From positions 1 to 15,536 of the forward strand of contig CAYPGQ010000101.1 of assembly GCA_964410125.1 (NCBI GenBank): 15,536 nucleotides of DNA. The letters are read 5' to 3'. Position numbers and translations under genes: made by a program. This DNA comes from G020348385 sp964410125 (GTDB lineage: Bacteria; Acidobacteriota; Aminicenantia; Aminicenantales; Aminicenantaceae). Below are positions 6,612-13,328 of the stretch, piece after piece; the stretch's first letter is position 1, and each line of letters starts with the position of its first letter. Under the pieces are notes generated by a model. It was not told the DNA's origin and made no database searches. It saw nothing but the letters and a program-made list of their open reading frames with translations.

Positions 6612-9148
6612 TTCATAGCCGAAAAAAACCACCTGCTTTTTCAATTTGGCTGCTGAAGCGACTGTCACGCGATTGCGATCGTCGATCGGTCCAAAGTGAT
6701 TTCGCTGAGCTCTATGAGGAAAAGGCAGCAGCATATTGGTCTCAGGTTATCAGATCCATTCCGATGCTTGTCATGAATCTAATATTTTGGGGGTTTGTCA
6801 TGTTTAGAAATTATTTAAAAATCACGGTGCGAAACATACTGAGGCACAAACTGTATTCTTTTATTAACATTGCCGGCCTGGCGGTGGGGATGTTTTGTTT
6901 CCTTCTGATATTCCTCTGGGTAAATTATGAGAACAGTTATGATCGGTTTCATGAGAATCACAAGGACCTCTATCAAGTCGTTTTCGAATATCACAGTAAA
7001 GAGGGAGACGTCCGTTTGACATGGTCTCATGCTTCGGCTCTCGGAGTTATCCTTAAAAATGACTATCCCGAGATAAAAAATGTGACCAGATCTCTCGATT
7101 GGGAAATGACGTTGGGGACAGAAGACGATCTTTTTCTGGAGAAAGTGAATTTTGTGGACCCATCTTTTCTGGAGATGTTTGCCGTTCGTTTTATTGATGG
7201 CGATCCAAAGAGCGCTCTGTCTCAACCCAATTCCATTCTTCTGACTGAGTCTGTCGCTGCAAAATATTTTCCGGTTGAAGAGGCGATTGGGAAAAAGATC
7301 AGGCTGGCGGGAAACACAGATCTTATAGTTACCGGAGTAATACAGGAGATGCCGAAGAATTCTCATTTCAAATCGATGTGCCTCATTCCTTTATCTTTGG
7401 GGGGGACTTTTGGCTGGAACCTTGAGGCATGGGGAGCACAGAACTACCGGACCTATATACAGCTTCATGAAAACGTTTCTTACGATCTTGTGGGACAGAA
7501 AATAAAAAACATCTATCAAAATTACAACCCAGACAGAATCTCTTCCAAAGTTTCGATAAGACCGATCACAAAAATCCACCTTCACGATCTGGACGGAGGA
7601 GGACCGATTACCTATGTCTATATATTCTCGATCTTGGCTGTTTTTATTCTCATCATAGCCATCATCAATTTCATGAACCTTTCAACCGCCCGATCATCCC
7701 TTCGGGCCAAAGAAGTCGGGGTTCGGAAGACTATCGGAGCCAATCGGGTTCAAATTTTCAAACAGCTTCTAGGAGAATCTATCATTTTGGCTTTTGTCGC
7801 CGTTTTGTTCGCCGGTATACTTGTTCGTCTTTTTCTGCCTCGATTCAATCGTCTGGTTGAGGCTCAAATTCAATTCAACCTCGATGTGAAATGGATTCTG
7901 CTTCTGATTGGGACGGCAGTTCTGACGGGACTTTTGTCCGGAAGCTACCCTGCCATGGCTCTCTCTTCGTTTCCGATCATAAGGGTCATAAAGGGTGTCC
8001 TTAATCCTAAAGGGGGAATGCCTGGAATCCGAAAGTTTCTGGTAACCTTTCAGTTCGCCATCTCGATTTTTATGATTATCGTCATGGTCGTAGTGGGGCA
8101 GCAGTTGAAATTTATGAAAAGCAAAGATTTGGGATTCAATCGGGAGAACTTGATTTGCATGAGATTGACAAGTGAAATAAACCGGAACTACAGCGCGATC
8201 AAGAACGAACTTTTAAGGAATTCGAATATTTTAAGTATGTGCCGCACGAATAATACTCTTGATCAGGTTCGGTCGACTACTTCTACCTCAACCATAAGCT
8301 GGGAAGGACAGAGCGATGAAAGAGATATCGGAACTATTCATGTTTTGAGTGCGGATCAGGATTTTGTTGAAACCTTTGGGATAAAGATGGCCGATGGGCG
8401 CTTTTTTTCTGAGGAGTTTCCCTCTGACAGGAATGAGGCAGTTATACTCAATCAAACCGCTGTCAGGGAAACGGGTTTGGAGTCCCCGGTCGGGAAAAGA
8501 TTCTCTCTGTGGGGATGGAAGTTGAACGTCATCGGCGTGATGCAGGATTTCAACTTTTATTCCCTTCAGAGGGAAATTCAACCGGCAGTGATGGTCATGG
8601 GACGGGCCGGATTAACCGATGTTGTTATCCGAATCCAATCCCAAAATCTGCCGGAGACAATAGCGTTTATCCGGGATACGATAAGAGAAGTTCTGCCGGG
8701 ATATTCGGCGGACTATCAGTTTCTCGATGCGCGACTCAACGAAATCTATAAATCCGAGCAGAGAATGAGTGCAGTGACCAGATATTTAACCTTTTTAGCG
8801 ATTTTCCTTTCCTGCCTGGGACTGCTGGGATTGGCTTCCTTTTTAACCGAACAGAGAACCAAAGAGATCGGAATTCGAAGAGTTCTCGGTGCTTCAGAAA
8901 CCAGCATTGTGTGGCTTCTTTTCAGCGGAACCGCAAAATGGGTATTGACAGCCAACCTGATAGCCTGGCCGGCCGCCTATCTTATCATCCGCTGGTGGCT
9001 TAAGAGTTATGCCTACCGGACTGGGATTCATTTTGAGGTTTTTTTCCTGTCTGCGTTTGCCACTCTGATTATCACCTTCCTTACGATAAGCTACCAGACA
9101 GTCAAAGCCGCCACCGCCGATCCGGTGGATGCACTGAGGTATGAGTGA
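6608..9148 (+). CDS. MacB/FtsX-type ABC transporter permease with PadR-linked prefix (pair 1)
   Basis: An 846-residue inner-membrane permease without its own ATPase. Residues 5-60 form the soluble prefix (PPAFSIWLLKRLS, SDFAELYEEKA, W..QVIRSIP) typical of permeases encoded next to PadR regulators in Acidobacteriota-like genomes. The core begins near residue 65 with MFRNYLKITVRNILRHK. TM1 is at about 84-106, and a large periplasmic MacB-type domain follows. The first FtsX block has TMs near 336-358, 388-411 and 429-455. A second TM-plus-periplasmic unit starts near 477-502, and the final FtsX block has TMs near 728-748, 775-795 and 808-830. The end ADPVDALRYE is the usual MacB-like tail. No ATP-binding gene occurs in the window. 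Such systems export peptides or lipids or couple to envelope stress; the substrate is unknown. Confidence 0.93.
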   Translation: MIHSRKKPPAFSIWLLKRLSRDCDRRSVQSDFAELYEEKAAAYWSQVIRSIPMLVMNLIFWGFVMFRNYLKITVRNILRHKLYSFINIAGLAVGMFCFLLIFLWVNYENSYDRFHENHKDLYQVVFEYHSKEGDVRLTWSHASALGVILKNDYPEIKNVTRSLDWEMTLGTEDDLFLEKVNFVDPSFLEMFAVRFIDGDPKSALSQPNSILLTESVAAKYFPVEEAIGKKIRLAGNTDLIVTGVIQEMPKNSHFKSMCLIPLSLGGTFGWNLEAWGAQNYRTYIQLHENVSYDLVGQKIKNIYQNYNPDRISSKVSIRPITKIHLHDLDGGGPITYVYIFSILAVFILIIAIINFMNLSTARSSLRAKEVGVRKTIGANRVQIFKQLLGESIILAFVAVLFAGILVRLFLPRFNRLVEAQIQFNLDVKWILLLIGTAVLTGLLSGSYPAMALSSFPIIRVIKGVLNPKGGMPGIRKFLVTFQFAISIFMIIVMVVVGQQLKFMKSKDLGFNRENLICMRLTSEINRNYSAIKNELLRNSNILSMCRTNNTLDQVRSTTSTSTISWEGQSDERDIGTIHVLSADQDFVETFGIKMADGRFFSEEFPSDRNEAVILNQTAVRETGLESPVGKRFSLWGWKLNVIGVMQDFNFYSLQREIQPAVMVMGRAGLTDVVIRIQSQNLPETIAFIRDTIREVLPGYSADYQFLDARLNEIYKSEQRMSAVTRYLTFLAIFLSCLGLLGLASFLTEQRTKEIGIRRVLGASETSIVWLLFSGTAKWVLTANLIAWPAAYLIIRWWLKSYAYRTGIHFEVFFLSAFATLIITFLTISYQTVKAATADPVDALRYE

Positions 9149-9166
9149 ACACTGGCGATATAGATT

Positions 9167-9952
9167 TTATTTAATTGCCACTCCTATGGTATCCCGGTGC
9201 ATGAGGATCAACGTCCGCATGTAAGGACCGATCTTGTCGGGTCCCTCAAAGCCGGCCTCGATCGCTGCTGCTTCACGTTTTTCTTTTGATATATCAGAGC
9301 TTGCAGCCCATTGTTTCATATCCTTGTAGCACCCCAATGTAAAAAGATCCCATGCAGCCCCTCGATCGCGAGTGAAAATCAGGTTCTGGGGCCTCTCAAT
9401 ATTAAAAAAATAGGCATTTTCCATTTTACGTTGTTTAAAAAGTTCTGCGTGTTTTCCCGGAAGCGCAATGAAGATCTCGCAGTGATAAAAAGAAGTGTCC
9501 TTGAAGACATCCTCCACGATTTCAAGAGGCGGACCCATCACGAAAATATCTTCATACCATGACACGTCCTCTTGGAATCTCTTTTTAAGTTCCATCGAAG
9601 ATATGGAAGAGTTGTCTTGGGCATGTGTGCGGCGTTTTATCCTCTCCTTAGAGTAATACTCTGTATAGCTTTCCATGGGATAAAGCATCACCAGATCCCA
9701 TTGATCTCCTTGTGTGTGACGCCACCAGAACGGGCTTTTGTCGCCCGAGGCATCATGCACCGACATCTGGCCCTTAAAGAGGTCTATCAGATCGAGAAGC
9801 TTCCCAGGGGCTGCTCGTATAAACGTGGCTCTATACAGGTAGGTTTGTTCTGAAGAGAGCGGTTCTGTTGTGGCAGAAGGGGCTACAGAAGGGAATACCC
9901 ATACCACCATGCAAAGCAGTAACATGAATTTTCCTATGCGACGATATTTCAT
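9167..9952 (-). CDS. Secreted protein with two tandem alpha-beta barrel-like halves
   Basis: The protein family is not named with certainty. A signal peptide covers about residues 1-27. Two similar halves follow: residues 38-101 (YLYRATFIRAAPGKLLDL, ..., WDLVMLYPMESYTEYY) and 155-219 (FYHCEIFIALPGKHAEL, ..., WDLFTLGCYKDMKQW). Each has a strand, APGK/LPGK turn, helix, then a strand with WDL and a short helix, as in dimeric alpha-beta barrel (ABM-like) folds; two fused halves could make a one-chain barrel. Its ATG directly follows the TAA of the peptidase gene (TAAATG), and an AGGGG inside the upstream coding end serves as its ribosome binding site, so translation is coupled. A broken relative lies at 4526-4617. 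Role is unknown; the coupling implies work beside the peptidase outside the cytoplasm. Confidence 0.78.
   Translation of the reverse strand: MKYRRIGKFMLLLCMVVWVFPSVAPSATTEPLSSEQTYLYRATFIRAAPGKLLDLIDLFKGQMSVHDASGDKSPFWWRHTQGDQWDLVMLYPMESYTEYYSKERIKRRTHAQDNSSISSMELKKRFQEDVSWYEDIFVMGPPLEIVEDVFKDTSFYHCEIFIALPGKHAELFKQRKMENAYFFNIERPQNLIFTRDRGAAWDLFTLGCYKDMKQWAASSDISKEKREAAAIEAGFEGPDKIGPYMRTLILMHRDTIGVAIK
9260..9351. repeat. 92-bp direct repeat, intact-gene copy
   Basis: This is the partner of 4526-4617 (84 of 92 bases identical, same orientation). It lies inside the gene at 9167-9952. Copies 4.7 kb apart in direct orientation could recombine and would remove the small gene pair, the repeat-protein gene and PadR/permease pair 1. 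Confidence 0.75.
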
Positions 9953-12067
9953 TTAATTCAATCCCCTTTTCCTCAATAAAGGCTCGATCTGGGCTTCTCG
10001 TCCACGGAAGTTTAAATACATGGACTTGTAGTCAGCCGTACCATTTTTCTCCAATATGTGTTTTCTAAAGGCACTAGCTGTCTTTTGGTCGAACAAACTG
10101 GTCTCTTTGAATGCCTCGAATGCATCGCAATCCAGAACTTCTGACCAGATGTAGGCATAGTATCCAGCGGCATATCCCCCGATGATATGATTGAAATAGG
10201 TGCTCCGGTACCGGGAAACAATCTCGGGGATCAATCCGATCTTTTCGAAATAATCTTTTTCAAATTGATTGATATCCAGGTCTTGTGGTTCTGTGAGTGT
10301 GTGGTAATTCATATCCAACAGAGAAGCAGCCAAGTACTCAACCGTGATGAATCCTATGTTGAACAAGCCGCTCTTTACGATCTTATCGATCAGGTTGTCG
10401 GGAATGGGTTCACCTGTCTGATAATGTTTGGCATAGTGTTTAAGAACCGCCGGTTCCATGGACCAATGTTCCATGATCTGGGATGGGAGTTCGGAAAAAT
10501 CTGAAGACCTAAAGGTCGTTCCATAAGTCACATTGGAGAGAAGATTATCCAATCCGTGCCCGAATTCATGAAAAAGTGTTTCCACCTCTTCAAGAGTGAT
10601 CATCGCCGGGTTGTCTCCAATGGGTTTGGAGAAGTTACAAACCAGATTCACAACAGGGTCGATCTCTTCTCCATATTTCCGGCTCTGGCTTCGATAGGTT
10701 CCACACCACGCTCCCCCACGTTTACTTTTTCTGGGATGGAAATCCATATAAAGGACTCCACAATGGGATCCATCTGCTTCCTTTACTTCAAAGACTTGGG
10801 CATCCGGATGCGGCAAAGGCATTCCCTCGAGTTCCTCAAATGTCAGTCCATAGAGCTGGTTGGCTACCCAGAATGCCCCATCCCGTACGTTATTCAACAC
10901 AAAATAGGGCCGCAATTCAGTGTCGTCGAGTTGGTATTTTTCCTTTCTCAGCTTTTCAGCGTAATACCACCAATCCCAGGAGGCCAGTTTGAAGCTGCCG
11001 CTTTCCCTGTCGATTATGGCCTGCATTTCTTGCCTTTCTCTTTTTGCAACCGGGAGGGAGGCATCCCACAGCCGATTCAGCAGTTTGTAAACATTCTGTG
11101 AGTTCTTTGCCATCCGGCTTTCAAGAACATAATCAGCGTAAGTCTTATAACCGAGGAGATTTGCGCGCTCGACACGAAGTTTGATGAAATCGGAGAGGAT
11201 TTTTTTGTTGTCGTGTTCATTGTCGTTATCCCCTCTTTTTGTGTAAGCCCTATACAGCTTCTCTCTAAGGTCCCGCTGTTCAGAATACTGTAGAAACGGG
11301 ATCATACTGGGTTTATGGGTCGTGAATACCCATTTGCCCTCTAATCCCGTTTCCTTGGCCGCTTCAGCAGCTCCTGTAATGGATGATTCCGGTAAACCAG
11401 CCAGATCCTCTTCATTTTCGATCACCAGTTTGAATTCATTGGTTTCAGCCAAAACATTTTGACTGAACTGGACACCCAGCGTTGACAGCTTTTGATTGAT
11501 ATCTTTGAGCTTGGCCTGGTCTTCGTCATTCAGGTTGGCTCCGCTACGGACATACCTTTTGTAAAGATTTTCGAGCAAATACAGCTGTTCATCAGTGAAG
11601 TTCAGTTCGTCCCGCTGTTCGTATACTGCTTTTATCCGTTCAAACAGTTTTTTGTTCAGGTTGATCTCATCACGATGGGCTGCTAATCGGGGAGCCATTT
11701 GTTTCTGGATCGATTTGAGCTCATCATTGGTATTGGCTCCACTCAACCCAGAAAACACCCTTGACACATTGTAAAATAGCTTGTTCGACCTATCCAAGGC
11801 CACGATCGTGTTGTCGAAAGTTGGGGCTTCGGGATTATTAACAAGTTTTTCAATTTTTAGTTTTTGCTGTTCCATCCCTTTTTCATAGGCCGGGATAAAA
11901 TGTTCAGGTTTGATGATATCAAATGGCGGTACTTTAAACGGAGTATCATATTCAGTAAAAAATGGGTTGTCTGTTGTAGGCGTTTCTGTCGGAGTTTCCG
12001 ATGTTTTAGAACATGCGGCAAATAAAAATCCGATCACCACCAAAATTAAGATTAGATTTTTTATCAT
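9953..12067 (-). CDS. dcp: Lipoprotein M3 zinc peptidase, dipeptidyl carboxypeptidase (Dcp-like)
   Basis: A 704-residue M3A metallopeptidase that removes C-terminal dipeptides from short peptides. The N-terminus is a lipoprotein signal ending FAAC with Cys19 as the lipid-modified residue, then a Thr/Pro-rich linker, so it is probably anchored outside the cytoplasm, unlike cytosolic oligopeptidase A. The zinc site is HEFGH (His500, Glu501, His504) with third ligand Glu526 in FSELPSQIMEHW. The C-terminal substrate-binding segment AAGYYAYIWSEVLDCDAF is also typical. Length matches E. coli Dcp plus the lipoprotein leader. A strong AAAGGAGG precedes the ATG. It is the first gene of an operon with the two-halved secreted protein, whose ATG abuts its TAA. 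PrlC/OpdA-type specificity cannot be excluded. Confidence 0.92.
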   Translation of the reverse strand: MIKNLILILVVIGFLFAACSKTSETPTETPTTDNPFFTEYDTPFKVPPFDIIKPEHFIPAYEKGMEQQKLKIEKLVNNPEAPTFDNTIVALDRSNKLFYNVSRVFSGLSGANTNDELKSIQKQMAPRLAAHRDEINLNKKLFERIKAVYEQRDELNFTDEQLYLLENLYKRYVRSGANLNDEDQAKLKDINQKLSTLGVQFSQNVLAETNEFKLVIENEEDLAGLPESSITGAAEAAKETGLEGKWVFTTHKPSMIPFLQYSEQRDLREKLYRAYTKRGDNDNEHDNKKILSDFIKLRVERANLLGYKTYADYVLESRMAKNSQNVYKLLNRLWDASLPVAKRERQEMQAIIDRESGSFKLASWDWWYYAEKLRKEKYQLDDTELRPYFVLNNVRDGAFWVANQLYGLTFEELEGMPLPHPDAQVFEVKEADGSHCGVLYMDFHPRKSKRGGAWCGTYRSQSRKYGEEIDPVVNLVCNFSKPIGDNPAMITLEEVETLFHEFGHGLDNLLSNVTYGTTFRSSDFSELPSQIMEHWSMEPAVLKHYAKHYQTGEPIPDNLIDKIVKSGLFNIGFITVEYLAASLLDMNYHTLTEPQDLDINQFEKDYFEKIGLIPEIVSRYRSTYFNHIIGGYAAGYYAYIWSEVLDCDAFEAFKETSLFDQKTASAFRKHILEKNGTADYKSMYLNFRGREAQIEPLLRKRGLN

Positions 12068-12238
12068 TGCGTTACCTCCTTTATCAGCGTAATGACAATA
12101 TCAAAACTAATCCTCATATTCAACAGGTTCTTTATCCCATACATTTGGCAAGCCTTTCACTTCTTAACAAAAATATTTTGTGAGAGAAGATTTTAAATTA
12201 TAGCGTCCTTATATATTGAGGAGGGAGAAACTGATGAT

Positions 12239-12270
12239 TTGATTTTTTCTAAAAGGCTATTATAATAGCC
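12239..12270 (+). promoter_or_regulatory. Toxin-antitoxin promoter with palindromic operator
   Basis: TTGATT (12239-12244) and TATAAT (12261-12266) are 16 bases apart. The -10 box sits inside a perfect 16-base palindrome GGCTATTATAATAGCC (12255-12270). A repressor bound there would block RNA polymerase. The expected start is near 12273, leaving a short leader with GGAG (12276-12279) before the ATG at 12288. The layout matches autoregulation by Phd/YefM antitoxins. Confidence 0.7.
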
Positions 12271-12287
12271 ATATAGGAGAAAGCATC

Positions 12288-12545
12288 ATGAAAGTAGCCA
12301 ATACGGTTGATTTGAAAAATAAAACGAATAAACTACTGGCTGAAGTTATGAAAGGGAATCCTCTGATCATTACTTACAGAGGAAAACCTGCCGCCTCTAT
12401 CCTCCCACTAACGGAAGACGATCTGGAAGATTTTATCATTGAGCACAGCCCTTCTATCCGCAAAAGGATTCAAAAAGCTGAAAATGATATTCAGAAAGGA
12501 AAGGTAATATCTTTAGATGATTATCTGTCCTGTTCAGAAAAATAA
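12288..12545 (+). CDS. Phd/YefM-family antitoxin
   Basis: An 85-residue antitoxin. The N-terminal half (MKVANTVDLKNKTNKLLAEV, then PLIITYRGKPAASILPL) is the Phd/YefM DNA-binding dimer domain, which binds its own promoter. The C-terminal half (about 45-85, rich in Lys and acidic residues) is the flexible toxin-binding tail. The ribosome binding site GGAG lies eight bases before the ATG. The stop is followed after two bases by the toxin. The upstream palindrome is the likely operator. Confidence 0.92.
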   Translation: MKVANTVDLKNKTNKLLAEVMKGNPLIITYRGKPAASILPLTEDDLEDFIIEHSPSIRKRIQKAENDIQKGKVISLDDYLSCSEK

Positions 12546-12547
12546 TA

Positions 12548-12841
12548 TTGAAAAAATTCGATATCCAACTTACACATTCTGCCGTAGAGGATCTGGAATG
12601 TGTTCCTGAAGATCAGCACACAAAAATTATTGCTATAATAAAAAAAATTTCTAATGATCCTTTCAATCCTGGGGCCAAGATTAAAAAACTTAAGGGATTC
12701 AGGCCGCCACTTTTCAGGATTAGTTCAGGAGATTACAGAATCCTTTACAGGGTAAAGGAGAAAAGCATTACTATTATGCGTGTAATCGATAGAAAAGACC
12801 TCGATAGAATCATCAAAAGGCTAAAGCTGTCAAAATCTTAG
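12548..12841 (+). CDS. RelE/ParE-superfamily toxin with TTG start
   Basis: A 97-residue toxin of the RelE type, which cleaves mRNA on the ribosome; some relatives act on DNA gyrase instead. The pattern is IQLTHSAVEDLECVPED at the start, a helix pair, KKLKGFRPPLFRISSGDYRILYRV (about 41-65), then ITIMRVIDRKD. Basic residues in the KLKGF segment and the R of YRILYR correspond to the RelE catalytic and binding positions, but the exact assignment needs alignment. The only plausible start is TTG two bases after the antitoxin stop, without a clear Shine-Dalgarno sequence, so its translation depends on the antitoxin. This would keep toxin output below antitoxin. Confidence 0.88.
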   Translation: MKKFDIQLTHSAVEDLECVPEDQHTKIIAIIKKISNDPFNPGAKIKKLKGFRPPLFRISSGDYRILYRVKEKSITIMRVIDRKDLDRIIKRLKLSKS

Positions 12842-12917
12842 GCCTTCTTAACTTTTAATATTTTTCCCAGCCTCTCCCCTCTTCTCATATGCAGCAGGAT
12901 CTTTTTTTTTCTCATTT

Positions 12918-12934
12918 TTTCTGAAAATCAGAAA
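12918..12934. terminator. Candidate terminator after the toxin-antitoxin operon
   Basis: TTTCTGA and TCAGAAA form a perfect seven-base stem around AAA, followed by CCTTTTT. The stem is AT-rich, so strength is doubtful. It lies between the toxin stop and the next PadR gene and might instead be an operator. Confidence 0.35.
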
Positions 12935-12993
12935 CCTTTTTGCTTTTCTGGAGTATATTAATTTAGAGAGTCAGAATAAATGGAGGCAAAATC

Positions 12994-13326
12994 ATGGAAT
13001 TGCTGACAAAACTTGAGGAGATGGTCCTGATCGCTGTCTTGAGACTCAAGGATAAAGCCTATGGCATCTCTGTTTATAACTCTATTGTCGACCTGACTGG
13101 AAAAAAAGTCTCAGTCAGCAGTGTCTATTTTCCTCTAGAAAGACTTGTCAGAAAGGGGTATCTCCAGACTTCGATGGGCGAACCTACTTCCAAGCGAGGC
13201 GGTATGAGCAAGAGATACTACAAGCTGACCAAGGCTGGCATCAAGGTCCTTCAGGAGAACCGGTCTCTGCATGAGACAGCCTGGAAAGGTGTTTCTGACA
13301 TTTTAAAGTCTACCGAAGAGATCTAA
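12994..13326 (+). CDS. PadR-family transcriptional regulator (pair 2)
   Basis: A 110-residue winged-helix regulator. MELLTKLEEMVLIAVLRLKD is followed by AYGISVYNSIV, the recognition-helix region VSSVYFPLERLVRKGYL, the wing KRGGMSKRYYKLTKAG and a short C-terminal helix. It is a paralogue of the regulator at 6276-6611, with the same length and motif order. A strong GGAGG nine bases before the ATG sets the start. The permease gene starts two bases after its stop. Its role is probably control of that permease operon. Confidence 0.9.
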   Translation: MELLTKLEEMVLIAVLRLKDKAYGISVYNSIVDLTGKKVSVSSVYFPLERLVRKGYLQTSMGEPTSKRGGMSKRYYKLTKAGIKVLQENRSLHETAWKGVSDILKSTEEI

Positions 13327-13328
13327 AG

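Noticed and set aside
12167..12181. AT-rich imperfect palindrome ACAAAAATATTTTGT upstream of the M3 peptidase gene
   Set aside because: Inexact and of a composition expected by chance in this AT-rich gap; no clear promoter could be placed with it.
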